Shown here: piece after piece, positions 34,861 to 42,424 of the stretch
How the letters are laid out: every line of letters starts with the position of its first letter
Position numbering within the stretch: position 1 is the first letter of the stretch
Assembly (NCBI RefSeq): GCF_040361335.1
Contig: NZ_APNM01000006.1
Coordinates: forward strand, 62,001 to 126,000
DNA length: 64,000 nt
Reading direction: 5' to 3'
Source: APNM01 sp040361335
Lineage (GTDB): Bacteria > Pseudomonadota > Gammaproteobacteria > Nevskiales > Salinisphaeraceae
Translations under genes and position numbers: made by a program
The notes under the pieces: generated by a model
Seen by the model: only the letters and a program-made list of their open reading frames with translations
What the model was told of the DNA's origin: nothing
The model's database searches: none

Positions 34861-36368
34861 GCCGCAGTCCCGCCTACCACGACCTGACCATCGCCGGCGG
34901 CATCCGCGCCAGCGCCGCCCGCAACCCCGGCAAGGCCGCGCTGGCGCTGGGCGAGCGCGAGCTGACCTACCGCGAGCTGGTTTCCCGGTTGCACCGGGTC
35001 GGCAACGGCGCCGTCGACGGCCTGGGTCTGGGCGGCGGCCGGGCGGCGATCCTGGCGCCCAACTGCCTGGAATTCGTGGAACTGGTGGCGGGCCTGTCGG
35101 AAGCCGGCGTCACCGCCGTGCTGATCAATCCGAAGCTCACCCTGGACGAGATCGCGTTCATCTGCGCCGACAGCGAGGCGCGGGTGATCTTCGCCCATCC
35201 GGATCTGGCCGAGACCGCGCGCGCCGTGCCCGGCATCGAGCGCGTGATCACGCTCGGCGAGGATTACGAGGGCTGGCTGGCCGCCGCGGCGGACGATGCG
35301 CCGCGTGCCGAGGTCGCCGAGACCGACGCCTTCGCCATGCACTACACCGCCGGCACCACCGGCAAGCCCAAGGGCGTGCTGGTGTCGCACCGCTCGCGGG
35401 CGCTGACCTTCTTCGGCATGGCGGTGGAATACGGCTGCTACGGGCCGGACGACCGCGCCCTGGGCATCGCCCCGATGTTCCACGGCGCCGGCCTGGCCTT
35501 CGCCCTGGCGCCGGTGTTCTTCGGCGGCTTCTGCCGCATCCTGCCGCGCTTCGATCCCGAGGAGAGCCTGCGGCTGCTGGCCGAGGGCGGCTTCGGCACC
35601 ACCTTCCTGGTACCCACGCATTTCAACGCCATCTTCAACCTGCCGCAGGCGACCCTGGACCGCTACCGGCGGCCGGCGGGCCTGCGTACCATCGTCTCCA
35701 ACGCCGCGCCGCTGGCCCAGGCCACCAAGGAGCGGATCGTGGACTATTTCGGCGAGGGCATCCTGCACGAGACCTACGGTTCCACCGAGGGCGGCATCGT
35801 CACCAACCTGCGGCCGGCGGACCAGCTCCGCAAGCAGCGTTGCGTGGGCCTGCCGTTCGCGCACACCGAGGTCCGGTTGCTGGACGACGACGGCCGGCCG
35901 GTGCCGCAGAGCGAGGTGGGCGAGCTGTACAGCCGTTCGCCCTATCTGTTCAACGGCTACTGGAACCGCCCCGACGCCACCGCCGAGGCCCTGCGCGACG
36001 GCTGGCTGAGCGTGGGCGACCTCGCGCGGCGCGACGAGGAGGGCTACATCTACCTCGTCGACCGCAAGAAGGACGTGATCATCTCCGGCGGCGTCAACGT
36101 CTATCCGCGCGAGGTCGAGGAATGCCTGCACGCGCACCCGGACATCGCCGAGGCGGCCGTGGTGGGCGTGCCCGACGACTACTGGGGCGAGGCGGTCAAG
36201 GCCTTCGTGGTCGCCCGCGCCGGCGCGGCCCTGGACGCCGACGCGGTGCTGGCGCACTGCACGCCGCGGCTGGCCGGCTACAAGCTGCCCAAGACGGTCA
36301 GCTTCATCGACGCCCTGCCGCGCAACGCCGCCGGCAAGGTGCTCAAGCGCGACCTGCGCGACACCTGA
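34857..36368 (+). CDS. AMP-dependent acyl-CoA synthetase/ligase
   Basis: A 503-residue ANL-superfamily enzyme: P-loop YTAGTTGKPKGVLVSH (near 162), YGSTEGG (near 307), GDLARRDEEGYIYLVDRKKD with the hinge Asp, SGGVNVYPREVEE, and the catalytic Lys in LPRNAAGKVLKRDL at the C-terminus. It adenylates a carboxylic acid and makes the CoA thioester. The chain length or aromatic preference cannot be told. It would commit a carboxylate of this pathway to CoA-bound steps. Start overlaps the amidohydrolase stop by four bases. Confidence 0.94.
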   Translation: MSRSPAYHDLTIAGGIRASAARNPGKAALALGERELTYRELVSRLHRVGNGAVDGLGLGGGRAAILAPNCLEFVELVAGLSEAGVTAVLINPKLTLDEIAFICADSEARVIFAHPDLAETARAVPGIERVITLGEDYEGWLAAAADDAPRAEVAETDAFAMHYTAGTTGKPKGVLVSHRSRALTFFGMAVEYGCYGPDDRALGIAPMFHGAGLAFALAPVFFGGFCRILPRFDPEESLRLLAEGGFGTTFLVPTHFNAIFNLPQATLDRYRRPAGLRTIVSNAAPLAQATKERIVDYFGEGILHETYGSTEGGIVTNLRPADQLRKQRCVGLPFAHTEVRLLDDDGRPVPQSEVGELYSRSPYLFNGYWNRPDATAEALRDGWLSVGDLARRDEEGYIYLVDRKKDVIISGGVNVYPREVEECLHAHPDIAEAAVVGVPDDYWGEAVKAFVVARAGAALDADAVLAHCTPRLAGYKLPKTVSFIDALPRNAAGKVLKRDLRDT

Positions 36369-36379
36369 GGAGCGACGCG

Positions 36380-37342
36380 ATGTCCGAGACCCGATTCAAG
36401 GTGGCCGCGGCCCACGCCGCGTCCGAGTTCCTGGACACGCCCGCCGGCATCGACAAGGCCTGCCGGCTGGTGGCGGACGCCGGGGCCCGGGACATCCGCC
36501 TGCTGGTGTTCCCCGAGGTGTTCGTGCCGGGCTTCCCGCACTGGATCAACTGCTATCCGCCGTTGCTGCAGGCGCCGCTCAACCGGCGCTACATGGACGC
36601 CTCGATCGCGGTCCCCGGCCCCGAGGTGGACGCCGTGCGCGACGCCGCCCGCGCGGCCGGCTGCGCGGTGGTGCTCGGCGTCAGCGAGCGCGCCGGCGGC
36701 ACCTGCTACAACACCCAGGTGTTCATCGACGCCGATGGCACCTATCTCGGCAAGCACCGCAAGCTGCAGCCGACCTACGCCGAACGCTACATCTGGGGTC
36801 AGGGCGACGGCGCCACGCTGCGCGTCTGGGACAGCGCGGTCGGCCGCCTCGGCGGGCTGGCCTGCTGGGAGCATACCCTCAACCTCGCCCGGCACGCGCT
36901 GATCCTGCAGGGCATGCAGATCCACGCGGCCTCCTGGCCGGCGCTGTCCACCCTGGCGGGTTTCGACGCCATGTTCGACGCCCAGGTCGACGCCATGATG
37001 CGCAGCCACGCCCTCACCGGGCAGTGCTTCGTGGTGGTGGCCGAGGACACGGTCACCGAGACGGCGCTGCGGGTGATGGAAGACGCCCTCGGACCGCAGG
37101 AGCTGGTCCGCGCCGGCGGCGGCTCGTCCGCGGTCATCCACCCCTGGGGCCACTACATCGCGGGCCCGCACACCGGTCCGGAGGAAACCCTGGTCACGGC
37201 GGAGATCGATCTCGACGAGATCGCCGACGTGAAGGCCATGGTGGACTCGGCCGGGCATTACTCGCGGCCCGAGGTCCTGCAACTGAGCGTGGACGCCCGC
37301 CCCCGGCACGGGCTGCGTCTGATCACCGACGACGAGGCCTGA
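36380..37342 (+). CDS. Nitrilase (carbon-nitrogen hydrolase superfamily)
   Basis: A 320-residue nitrilase-superfamily enzyme. The triad is Glu in LLVFPEVFVPGFPHW (near 48), Lys in LGKHRKLQPTYAER (near 130) and Cys in LGGLACWEHTLNLARH (near 163). The CWEH context and PTYAERYIWGQGDG are those of true nitrilases (branch 1), which turn nitriles to carboxylates, and not of amidases. Together with the acid:CoA ligase just upstream this suggests nitrile or related C-N hydrolysis followed by activation. GAGGAGCGACGCG precedes the ATG. Confidence 0.92.
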   Translation: MSETRFKVAAAHAASEFLDTPAGIDKACRLVADAGARDIRLLVFPEVFVPGFPHWINCYPPLLQAPLNRRYMDASIAVPGPEVDAVRDAARAAGCAVVLGVSERAGGTCYNTQVFIDADGTYLGKHRKLQPTYAERYIWGQGDGATLRVWDSAVGRLGGLACWEHTLNLARHALILQGMQIHAASWPALSTLAGFDAMFDAQVDAMMRSHALTGQCFVVVAEDTVTETALRVMEDALGPQELVRAGGGSSAVIHPWGHYIAGPHTGPEETLVTAEIDLDEIADVKAMVDSAGHYSRPEVLQLSVDARPRHGLRLITDDEA

Positions 37343-37345
37343 GAC

Positions 37346-38119
37346 ATGGCGGAATTCAACGGCAAGACCGTGATCGTCAGCGGCGCGGCCAATCCCATCG
37401 GCATCGGCCGCGCCACCGCCGAGGCCTTCGCCCGCGAGGGCGCCGACGTGGCGTTGCTGGATGTGGACGCCGCCGGCCTCGCGGCCACGGCCGACGCCGT
37501 GCGCGCGCTCGGCGCCCGCGCCGTGACCGCGGTCTGCGATGTCGGCGACGCCGACGCGGTCGCCGATGCCCTGGCGGCCACCCGCGAGGGCCTGGGCCCG
37601 GTGGATATCGTCGTCTGCAACGCCGGCATCGCCCGGCGGCGACCTTTCCTGGAACTTACCGAGAACCAGCTCGGCGAGGTCATGGGCGTGAACTTCGGCG
37701 GTACCTTCCGCCTGATTCACGGCGCCCTGCCCGACCTGATCGAGCGCGGCGGGTCCGCCGTGTGCATCTCCTCGATCGCGGGCTGGCCCTGGGGCTGGCG
37801 GCGGCACGCCGACTACAGCGCCTCCAAGGCCGCCATCGAGGGCCTGGTGCGGGCGCTGGCCGCGGAGTTCGCCCCCCGGGGCGTGCGCCTGAACGCGATC
37901 GCGCCCGGCGCCGTGCGCACCGGCCAGACCACTGACGCCGAGAATTCCGTGGGCGAGGAAGGCCTGGCCGCGATCGCCGATCAGATCCCGCTGCGCCGCG
38001 TGGGCGAGCCGGCCGACATCGCCGACGTCGCCCTGTTCCTGGCCGGCCACCGCGCCCGCTATCTCACCGGGCAGACCCTGGTGGTGGACGGCGGCATCAC
38101 CCTCGGGCCCCTGGACTGA
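37346..38119 (+). CDS. Short-chain dehydrogenase/reductase
   Basis: A 257-residue SDR: SGAANPIGIGRATAEAF (near 12, with a two-residue longer glycine loop than usual), LLDVDAAG (Asp that favours NAD), VCNAGIARRR (near 90), catalytic Ser in CISSIAG and YSASKAA (Tyr/Lys near 157-161), and the closing DGGITLGP. Probably an alcohol dehydrogenase for a hydroxy intermediate. Last gene of operon (e); the stop is 31 bases before a perfect 25-base inverted repeat. Confidence 0.93.
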   Translation: MAEFNGKTVIVSGAANPIGIGRATAEAFAREGADVALLDVDAAGLAATADAVRALGARAVTAVCDVGDADAVADALAATREGLGPVDIVVCNAGIARRRPFLELTENQLGEVMGVNFGGTFRLIHGALPDLIERGGSAVCISSIAGWPWGWRRHADYSASKAAIEGLVRALAAEFAPRGVRLNAIAPGAVRTGQTTDAENSVGEEGLAAIADQIPLRRVGEPADIADVALFLAGHRARYLTGQTLVVDGGITLGPLD

Positions 38120-38150
38120 CCCGACGGCCACCGGCCGAACACGCCGGCGC

Positions 38151-38206
38151 AATTAAGGGGACGGTATACTTAATTGATTGCAATTAAGTATACCGTCCCC
38201 TTAATT
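38151..38206. repeat. Perfect 25-base inverted repeat (AATTAAGGGGACGG family)
   Basis: Two perfectly complementary 25-base arms (38151-38175 and 38182-38206) around a six-base loop GATTGC. The arm starts AATTAAGGGGACGGTATAC and is AT-richer than anything nearby. I recall this motif as a common intergenic repeat near REP-associated IS200-like transposases; no transposase is here. It may also act as a bidirectional transcription block between the two converging operons. Confidence 0.85.
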
Positions 38207-38250
38207 CAAAAAGAACGGGGGTGCGGCCCGGGAGAGTAGGCCGCACCCCC
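38206..38250 (-). terminator. Intrinsic terminator of the CoA-transferase/HMGL/DUF1302 operon
   Basis: Twelve-base stem (GGGGGTGCGGCC with GGCCGCACCCCC), ten-base loop, then on the minus strand GTTCTTTTTGAA. It lies 44 bases beyond the DUF1302 stop codon. Confidence 0.88.
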
Positions 38251-38293
38251 AACACGCATGGGAGGAGTTTCTATGCTTCTATGCGACGGTCGC

Positions 38294-39865
38294 TCAGAAC
38301 TGGTAGGTCAGACGCGCCATCAGCTGGTCGTTGTGGTCGAAATAGCCGAAGATCGTGGTGTCGTCGCTGGTTGCGGGCGAACCGGGAGGCGGCGTGCTGC
38401 CGTCGTCGAAGAAGATGTCGGCCTCCAGCTTCAACCGCCAATGGTTGCCCCACACGAACTGCACACTCGGGATCACGAACCCGCCGCCGTAGCTGACGTC
38501 GTAGCCGCCGGCGAGCTGCGGGTTGATGGTGTCGTTCTTGTAGTTCAGGCCCAGGATCGCGGTGGCGATCACCGAGTGCGACTTGGGATCGGCGGAATAG
38601 CCGACCAGCTGCACTAGGTCGTCGCTGTCCTCCAGGTCGACGATGTAGTCGTCGAAGATCTGCACCGAGAAGAACGACGGCCGGCTGGTCTTGAAGACCG
38701 TCTGCGTCCAGTCGACCTGCTTGTCCATGCGGATCATCAGGCTGACCACGTCCTTCTCGTCGACGCCGCAGATGCCGGCGATCGCCGCCTGGCCCGTGGC
38801 ACCACAGACCGAGGGATCCTGGCCGACGTTGAAGGGCTTGTCCATCGCGTAGGCGATCTCGGTGCTGAACACCGCGTCGGCCTTGGTGGAGTAGCCGCTG
38901 GCGGTGAAGCCGATCACGTCGATGATCGGGTAGATCAGGCTGGCGAAGCCGTTGTCCGGCCCGTCACCCTCGTACGGCGCGAACACCGAGTTGAACACCG
39001 GGTCCGGGTTGTGGACGTGCAGGTAGTTGAACGAGTAGTTGATCCCACCGCCCGGCGTCAGGCCCGTCCAGCGGATGGCACCCTTGAGGTCGTCGGTGTC
39101 GCCTTCCTTGTGGTCGTACTGGTAGGGCGAGACGCCCGGATTCAGGAAGTCCACGCCCTTGTTCGGCTGATTCGACCAGCGGCCGCCCGACAGCCCGTAG
39201 GAGGTGCCGAAGTCACGGTCGCGGTTGAGATCGCCGCCCGGGATCAGCAACACTTGGAACGCCCCCTGCCACGGCGTGACCTGCTGGGTGATGTTCAGCA
39301 TGTTCAGCGGCTTGCGGCTGTCCTCGTTCTCCGACACGAGGAAACTGCGCCACGTGTAGTCGAAGCCGTGGATCAGGTCGAGCGCTTGGAAGAAGTCGGT
39401 CTCGCCGAAGGCCACCTGCTGCCGGCCGAGCCGTACGTTGGTGGTGTTCGTGAGATCGAAGTCGATATAGGCCTCGCGGATCTCGTCGTTGTCGTAGATA
39501 TCCTCCACGAGATCGTCGCCGCTATTGGCGCCGAGGTCCTCGAGATCCTCCAGATAACCCGTCTCCATCTCGCGCACGCTCCGCGCCTGGATACGGAAAT
39601 CCACCGGTCCCACGTTGCCTTCCAGGGCCGGCTGGAACTGGGTCCTCACCATGGACAGACGGTACTTGTCGTCGCCCGGGTTCTCGGGCGGGTCTTCCAG
39701 GTTCATGGAGACATACTGGCGCAGGTAGCCGAACGCGGTGATCTCCCAACCGTCACCGCTGTAGCTCATCTGGGCCGACGCGGTGCCGGCGTGCGCGCCC
39801 AGCGCGCCTACCAGCAACGCGACCCACGTGCGCCGCCCAAAATGCTTCTCGTCGAGTCTTGTCAT
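38294..39865 (-). CDS. DUF1302 outer-membrane protein
   Basis: A 523-residue protein with an N-terminal signal (FGRRTWVALLVGALGAHAGT, cleavage after TASA, about residue 31) and the DUF1302 pattern: ITAFGYLRQYVSMN, NVRLGRQQVAFGETDFFQALDLIHGFDYTWR, and a C-terminal phenylalanine (LMARLTYQF), the export signature of outer-membrane beta-barrels. The family is thought to form channels or surface barrels for hydrophobic substrates and occurs with DUF1329, MMPL and YCF48 proteins, all found in this window. Last gene of the operon with the CoA-transferase. Confidence 0.92.
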   Translation of the reverse strand: MTRLDEKHFGRRTWVALLVGALGAHAGTASAQMSYSGDGWEITAFGYLRQYVSMNLEDPPENPGDDKYRLSMVRTQFQPALEGNVGPVDFRIQARSVREMETGYLEDLEDLGANSGDDLVEDIYDNDEIREAYIDFDLTNTTNVRLGRQQVAFGETDFFQALDLIHGFDYTWRSFLVSENEDSRKPLNMLNITQQVTPWQGAFQVLLIPGGDLNRDRDFGTSYGLSGGRWSNQPNKGVDFLNPGVSPYQYDHKEGDTDDLKGAIRWTGLTPGGGINYSFNYLHVHNPDPVFNSVFAPYEGDGPDNGFASLIYPIIDVIGFTASGYSTKADAVFSTEIAYAMDKPFNVGQDPSVCGATGQAAIAGICGVDEKDVVSLMIRMDKQVDWTQTVFKTSRPSFFSVQIFDDYIVDLEDSDDLVQLVGYSADPKSHSVIATAILGLNYKNDTINPQLAGGYDVSYGGGFVIPSVQFVWGNHWRLKLEADIFFDDGSTPPPGSPATSDDTTIFGYFDHNDQLMARLTYQF

Positions 39866-39952
39866 GGCCTCGTTCCCTCTCGTATCGCGTTGCGTTTCAG
39901 AACTGTGGTTGCAATCCGCCAGTCAATCGCTTCGGCGCGGCGCCGTTACCGG

Positions 39953-40894
39953 TCAGCCGCTCTGCGCGCGTGCGTCTGTGTCCCCCGCACACGCTTTATT
40001 GCGGGTCAGGAACCAGGGCAGCATCCGCCCCCCGAGCTCGCGCCCGGTCAGTTCCGCCGCCAGGTTCACCGCGTCCAGCAGACGCGGGACATCGATGCCG
40101 GTGCGGTAACCGCATTGCTCCAGCATCAGGACCAGGTCCTCGGTGGCCGTGTTGCCGGCCGCGCCGGGCGCGAACGGGCAACCGCCGAGGCCACCGATGG
40201 ATGAATCGAAACGCCGCACGCCCGCCTGAAGGGCGGCCCAGGAATTGGCCAGCGCGAGGGCGCGGGTGTCGTGCAGGTGGGCCGACAGGCGGGCGACGTC
40301 GAAGCGCGACGCCAGGGCCGTGAAGCCTTCGTACACGGCCGTCGGCGCGGCGGCGCCGATGGTGTCGGCGATGATCACCTCGTCGGCGCCGTTGTCGAAC
40401 ATCTCGCCGGTGAGATCGACCACGCGCTCCAGCGGCACCTTGCCCTCGTAGGGGCACTCGAAGGCCACCGCCACATAGCCGTGGGCGCGCACGCCGTCGG
40501 CATGGGCGCGGGCGATGATGCGCTTGCAGACCTCGCGGGTCTCGTCCAGCGACATGCGGATGTTCTTGCGGTTCATGGTGTCGGTGGCGGACAGCACCAC
40601 GTTCACCGAGCGCACGCCGGCCTCGAGCGCACGCTCGTAGCCCTTCTCGTTGGGGATCAGGGCGGCGTACTCGACCTCGTCGGGTCGCGGCAGGCTGGCG
40701 ATCAGCTCGCCGGCGTCCGCCATCTGCGGCACCGCCTTCGGGGAAACGAAGCTAGTCGCCTCCATGTGGCGCACGCCGGCGTCGACCAGCAGCTCGGCCA
40801 GCCGGCACTTGCCCTCGGTGGGCACCGGCGTCGGCTGGTTCTGGAGGCCGTCCCGCAGGCCGACCTCGTTGATCACGACGGTCTCGGCGCTCAT
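39953..40894 (-). CDS. Hydroxymethylglutaryl-CoA lyase-like protein
   Basis: A 313-residue DRE-TIM metallolyase: VGLRDGLQNQ (near 12, catalytic Arg/Asp), EATSFVSPKAVPQMAD, SAHLHDTRALALANSW (metal histidines, near 212) and the HMG-CoA-lyase signature GGLGGCPFAPGAAGNTATEDL with the catalytic cysteine near 247. It would split a 3-hydroxy-3-methylacyl-CoA-type thioester into a ketoacid or ketone and acetyl-CoA. Here it follows a CoA-transferase by a four-base overlap, so substrate activation and cleavage are coupled. Whether the substrate is HMG-CoA itself is open. Confidence 0.92.
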   Translation of the reverse strand: MSAETVVINEVGLRDGLQNQPTPVPTEGKCRLAELLVDAGVRHMEATSFVSPKAVPQMADAGELIASLPRPDEVEYAALIPNEKGYERALEAGVRSVNVVLSATDTMNRKNIRMSLDETREVCKRIIARAHADGVRAHGYVAVAFECPYEGKVPLERVVDLTGEMFDNGADEVIIADTIGAAAPTAVYEGFTALASRFDVARLSAHLHDTRALALANSWAALQAGVRRFDSSIGGLGGCPFAPGAAGNTATEDLVLMLEQCGYRTGIDVPRLLDAVNLAAELTGRELGGRMLPWFLTRNKACAGDTDARAQSG

Positions 40895-42090
40895 GCCACC
40901 ACCCCCGCCTCGCGCAGCGCGGCGATCTCGTCCTCGCTCAGACCCAGCACCTCCGCCAGCACCTGGTCCGTCTGCTGGCCCAGAAGCGGCGGCGGCGCGT
41001 ACGACTCCTCGCCGGTCTCGGACATCTTCATCGGGTTGCCCGGCATCCGGACCTCGCCGCCCTCCGGGTGGGCGACGTTGACCACCATGTTGCGGAACAC
41101 GACCTGCGGATCGCTCAGCGCCTGCTCGAAGTTGTTCACCGGCGCGCAGGGGATGCGCTTGGCACGAAGCTGCTCCAGCCAATACTTCGCCGGCTTGGTG
41201 ACCAGCACTTCCTCGATCTTCTCGTTGATGAAGTCGCGGTCGGCGAAGCGTCCGGGCTGGGTGCGGTACTTCTCGTCCTTGAGCTCGGGGACATCGATGA
41301 CCTCCAGGAGGTTGTCCCAGAAGCTGTCGAAGATCACCGCGATGATGATGTAGTCGTCGGCGGTCTTGAACGTGTTGTAGGGCACGTGCACGAAGTGCGC
41401 GTTGCCCAGGCGCTCGGGGTTCTTCCCGGAGAGGAAGAACATGGTCGCCATGTAGTTCAACAGCGAGATCTGGCAGTCGAGCATGGATACGTCGACATGC
41501 TGGCCGCGCCCGGTGCGCTCGCGCGCGGCGAGCGCCGCGAGCACGCCCATGGCGCCGAACATGCCCCCGGCGAGATCGCCGATCGGAATGCCGGAGCGTA
41601 CGGGGTCGCTGTCGGGATGGCCGGTGATCGACATGCCGCCGCCCATGCCCTGGATCACCTGATCGAAGGCCGGGCGCTGGGTATCGGGACCGGTCTCGCC
41701 GAAGCCGGTGATGGTGCAGGTGATGATGCCCGGGTTGATCTCGGCGAGGCGGTCGTGGTTGATCTTCAGACGCTCGGTGACGCCGGCGCTGAAGTTGTCG
41801 AAGACGATGTCCGCCTTCTCGACCATCCGGTAGAAGAGCTGCAGGCCTTCCTCGGACTTGAGATCGATGCACACGCTCTGCTTGTTGCGGGCCAGCGTCA
41901 GGAAATACGCGCCCATGCCGTTGAGCGAATAATCCTCGGCCGTCGCCAGCAGCTTCCGGGTGCCCTCGCCGCGGCCCGGCGGTTCCACCTTGATGGTGGT
42001 CGCCCCCAGATCGGCCAGGAGCATGGTGCCGTACGGCCCGGAGAGCATGTGGGTCAAATCGAGTATCGTGATCCCGTCCAAGGCCTTCAT
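40891..42090 (-). CDS. CaiB/BaiF-family (class III) CoA-transferase
   Basis: A 399-residue class III CoA-transferase: LDLTHMLSGPYGTMLLADLGATTIKVEPPG at residues 10-39, ARNKQSVCIDLKSEEG near 70, and the catalytic Asp in GDLAGGMFGAMGVLAAL (near 165). Late LRAKRIPCAPVNNFEQAL is typical. It moves CoA between a donor thioester and a carboxylate of the pathway, probably feeding the downstream lyase. First gene of its operon; a sigma-54 promoter lies about 110-125 bases upstream. Confidence 0.94.
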   Translation of the reverse strand: MKALDGITILDLTHMLSGPYGTMLLADLGATTIKVEPPGRGEGTRKLLATAEDYSLNGMGAYFLTLARNKQSVCIDLKSEEGLQLFYRMVEKADIVFDNFSAGVTERLKINHDRLAEINPGIITCTITGFGETGPDTQRPAFDQVIQGMGGGMSITGHPDSDPVRSGIPIGDLAGGMFGAMGVLAALAARERTGRGQHVDVSMLDCQISLLNYMATMFFLSGKNPERLGNAHFVHVPYNTFKTADDYIIIAVIFDSFWDNLLEVIDVPELKDEKYRTQPGRFADRDFINEKIEEVLVTKPAKYWLEQLRAKRIPCAPVNNFEQALSDPQVVFRNMVVNVAHPEGGEVRMPGNPMKMSETGEESYAPPPLLGQQTDQVLAEVLGLSEDEIAALREAGVVA

Positions 42091-42200
42091 CAGTCTCTTC
42101 GTCTCCACGCTCGCGGGTTGTATTTCGGGTCGTTCCTGTACCGCCGTCGCCGCCGCCTGTACCGCCGGGCGGCGACCGTCCGCCGGACTGACAGGTTGGG

Positions 42201-42217
42201 AGCAAGCGCTATGCCAA
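42201..42217 (-). promoter_or_regulatory. Sigma-54 promoter for the CoA-transferase/HMGL/DUF1302 operon
   Basis: Minus strand TTGGCATAGCGCTTGCT: GG and GC separated by ten bases, -24 TTGGCAT (one mismatch), -12 TTGC with the favoured following T. Predicted start near 42190, 100 bases before the ATG. Confidence 0.8.
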
Positions 42218-42336
42218 TCCGCGAGCCGGGGCGGCAAAGGCGGACCCGGGGATTGGCAAGAAACTGTTTTTGCAGGTGATTGCCCGGACCGCCCCGTGAC
42301 GCCGACGGGACCGTCGCCCCCCTTCCCGACCACGCA

Positions 42337-42364
42337 GTTACCCGTTCTGCTACAGATGTGTTAC
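42337..42364. promoter_or_regulatory. Candidate upstream activator site C
   Basis: GTTAC, seven bases, GCTAC, six bases, GTTAC, about 147-174 bases upstream of the CoA-transferase start and 60-90 bases before the activator's own ATG. It could serve both the operon and self-regulation. Confidence 0.4.
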
Positions 42365-42424
42365 GTATAGGAAACAGGCAGGCACCCGGGCGCACCGCCG
42401 CCCGATCCCACCGAGGTAACGAGG

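Larger units (their letters stand above)
42091..42424. other. Divergent regulatory region between CoA-transferase and activator genes
   Basis: 334 bases. It holds the minus-strand sigma-54 promoter, a candidate activator site (42337-42364) and between them a near-palindrome GCAAGAAACTGTTTTTGC (42256-42273) that could bend DNA or bind another protein. No promoter was recognised for the activator gene itself. Confidence 0.6.

Noticed and set aside
42254..42274. TTGGCA...TTTTTGCA as a sigma-54 promoter for the activator gene
   Set aside because: GG and GC are 15 bases apart instead of ten.
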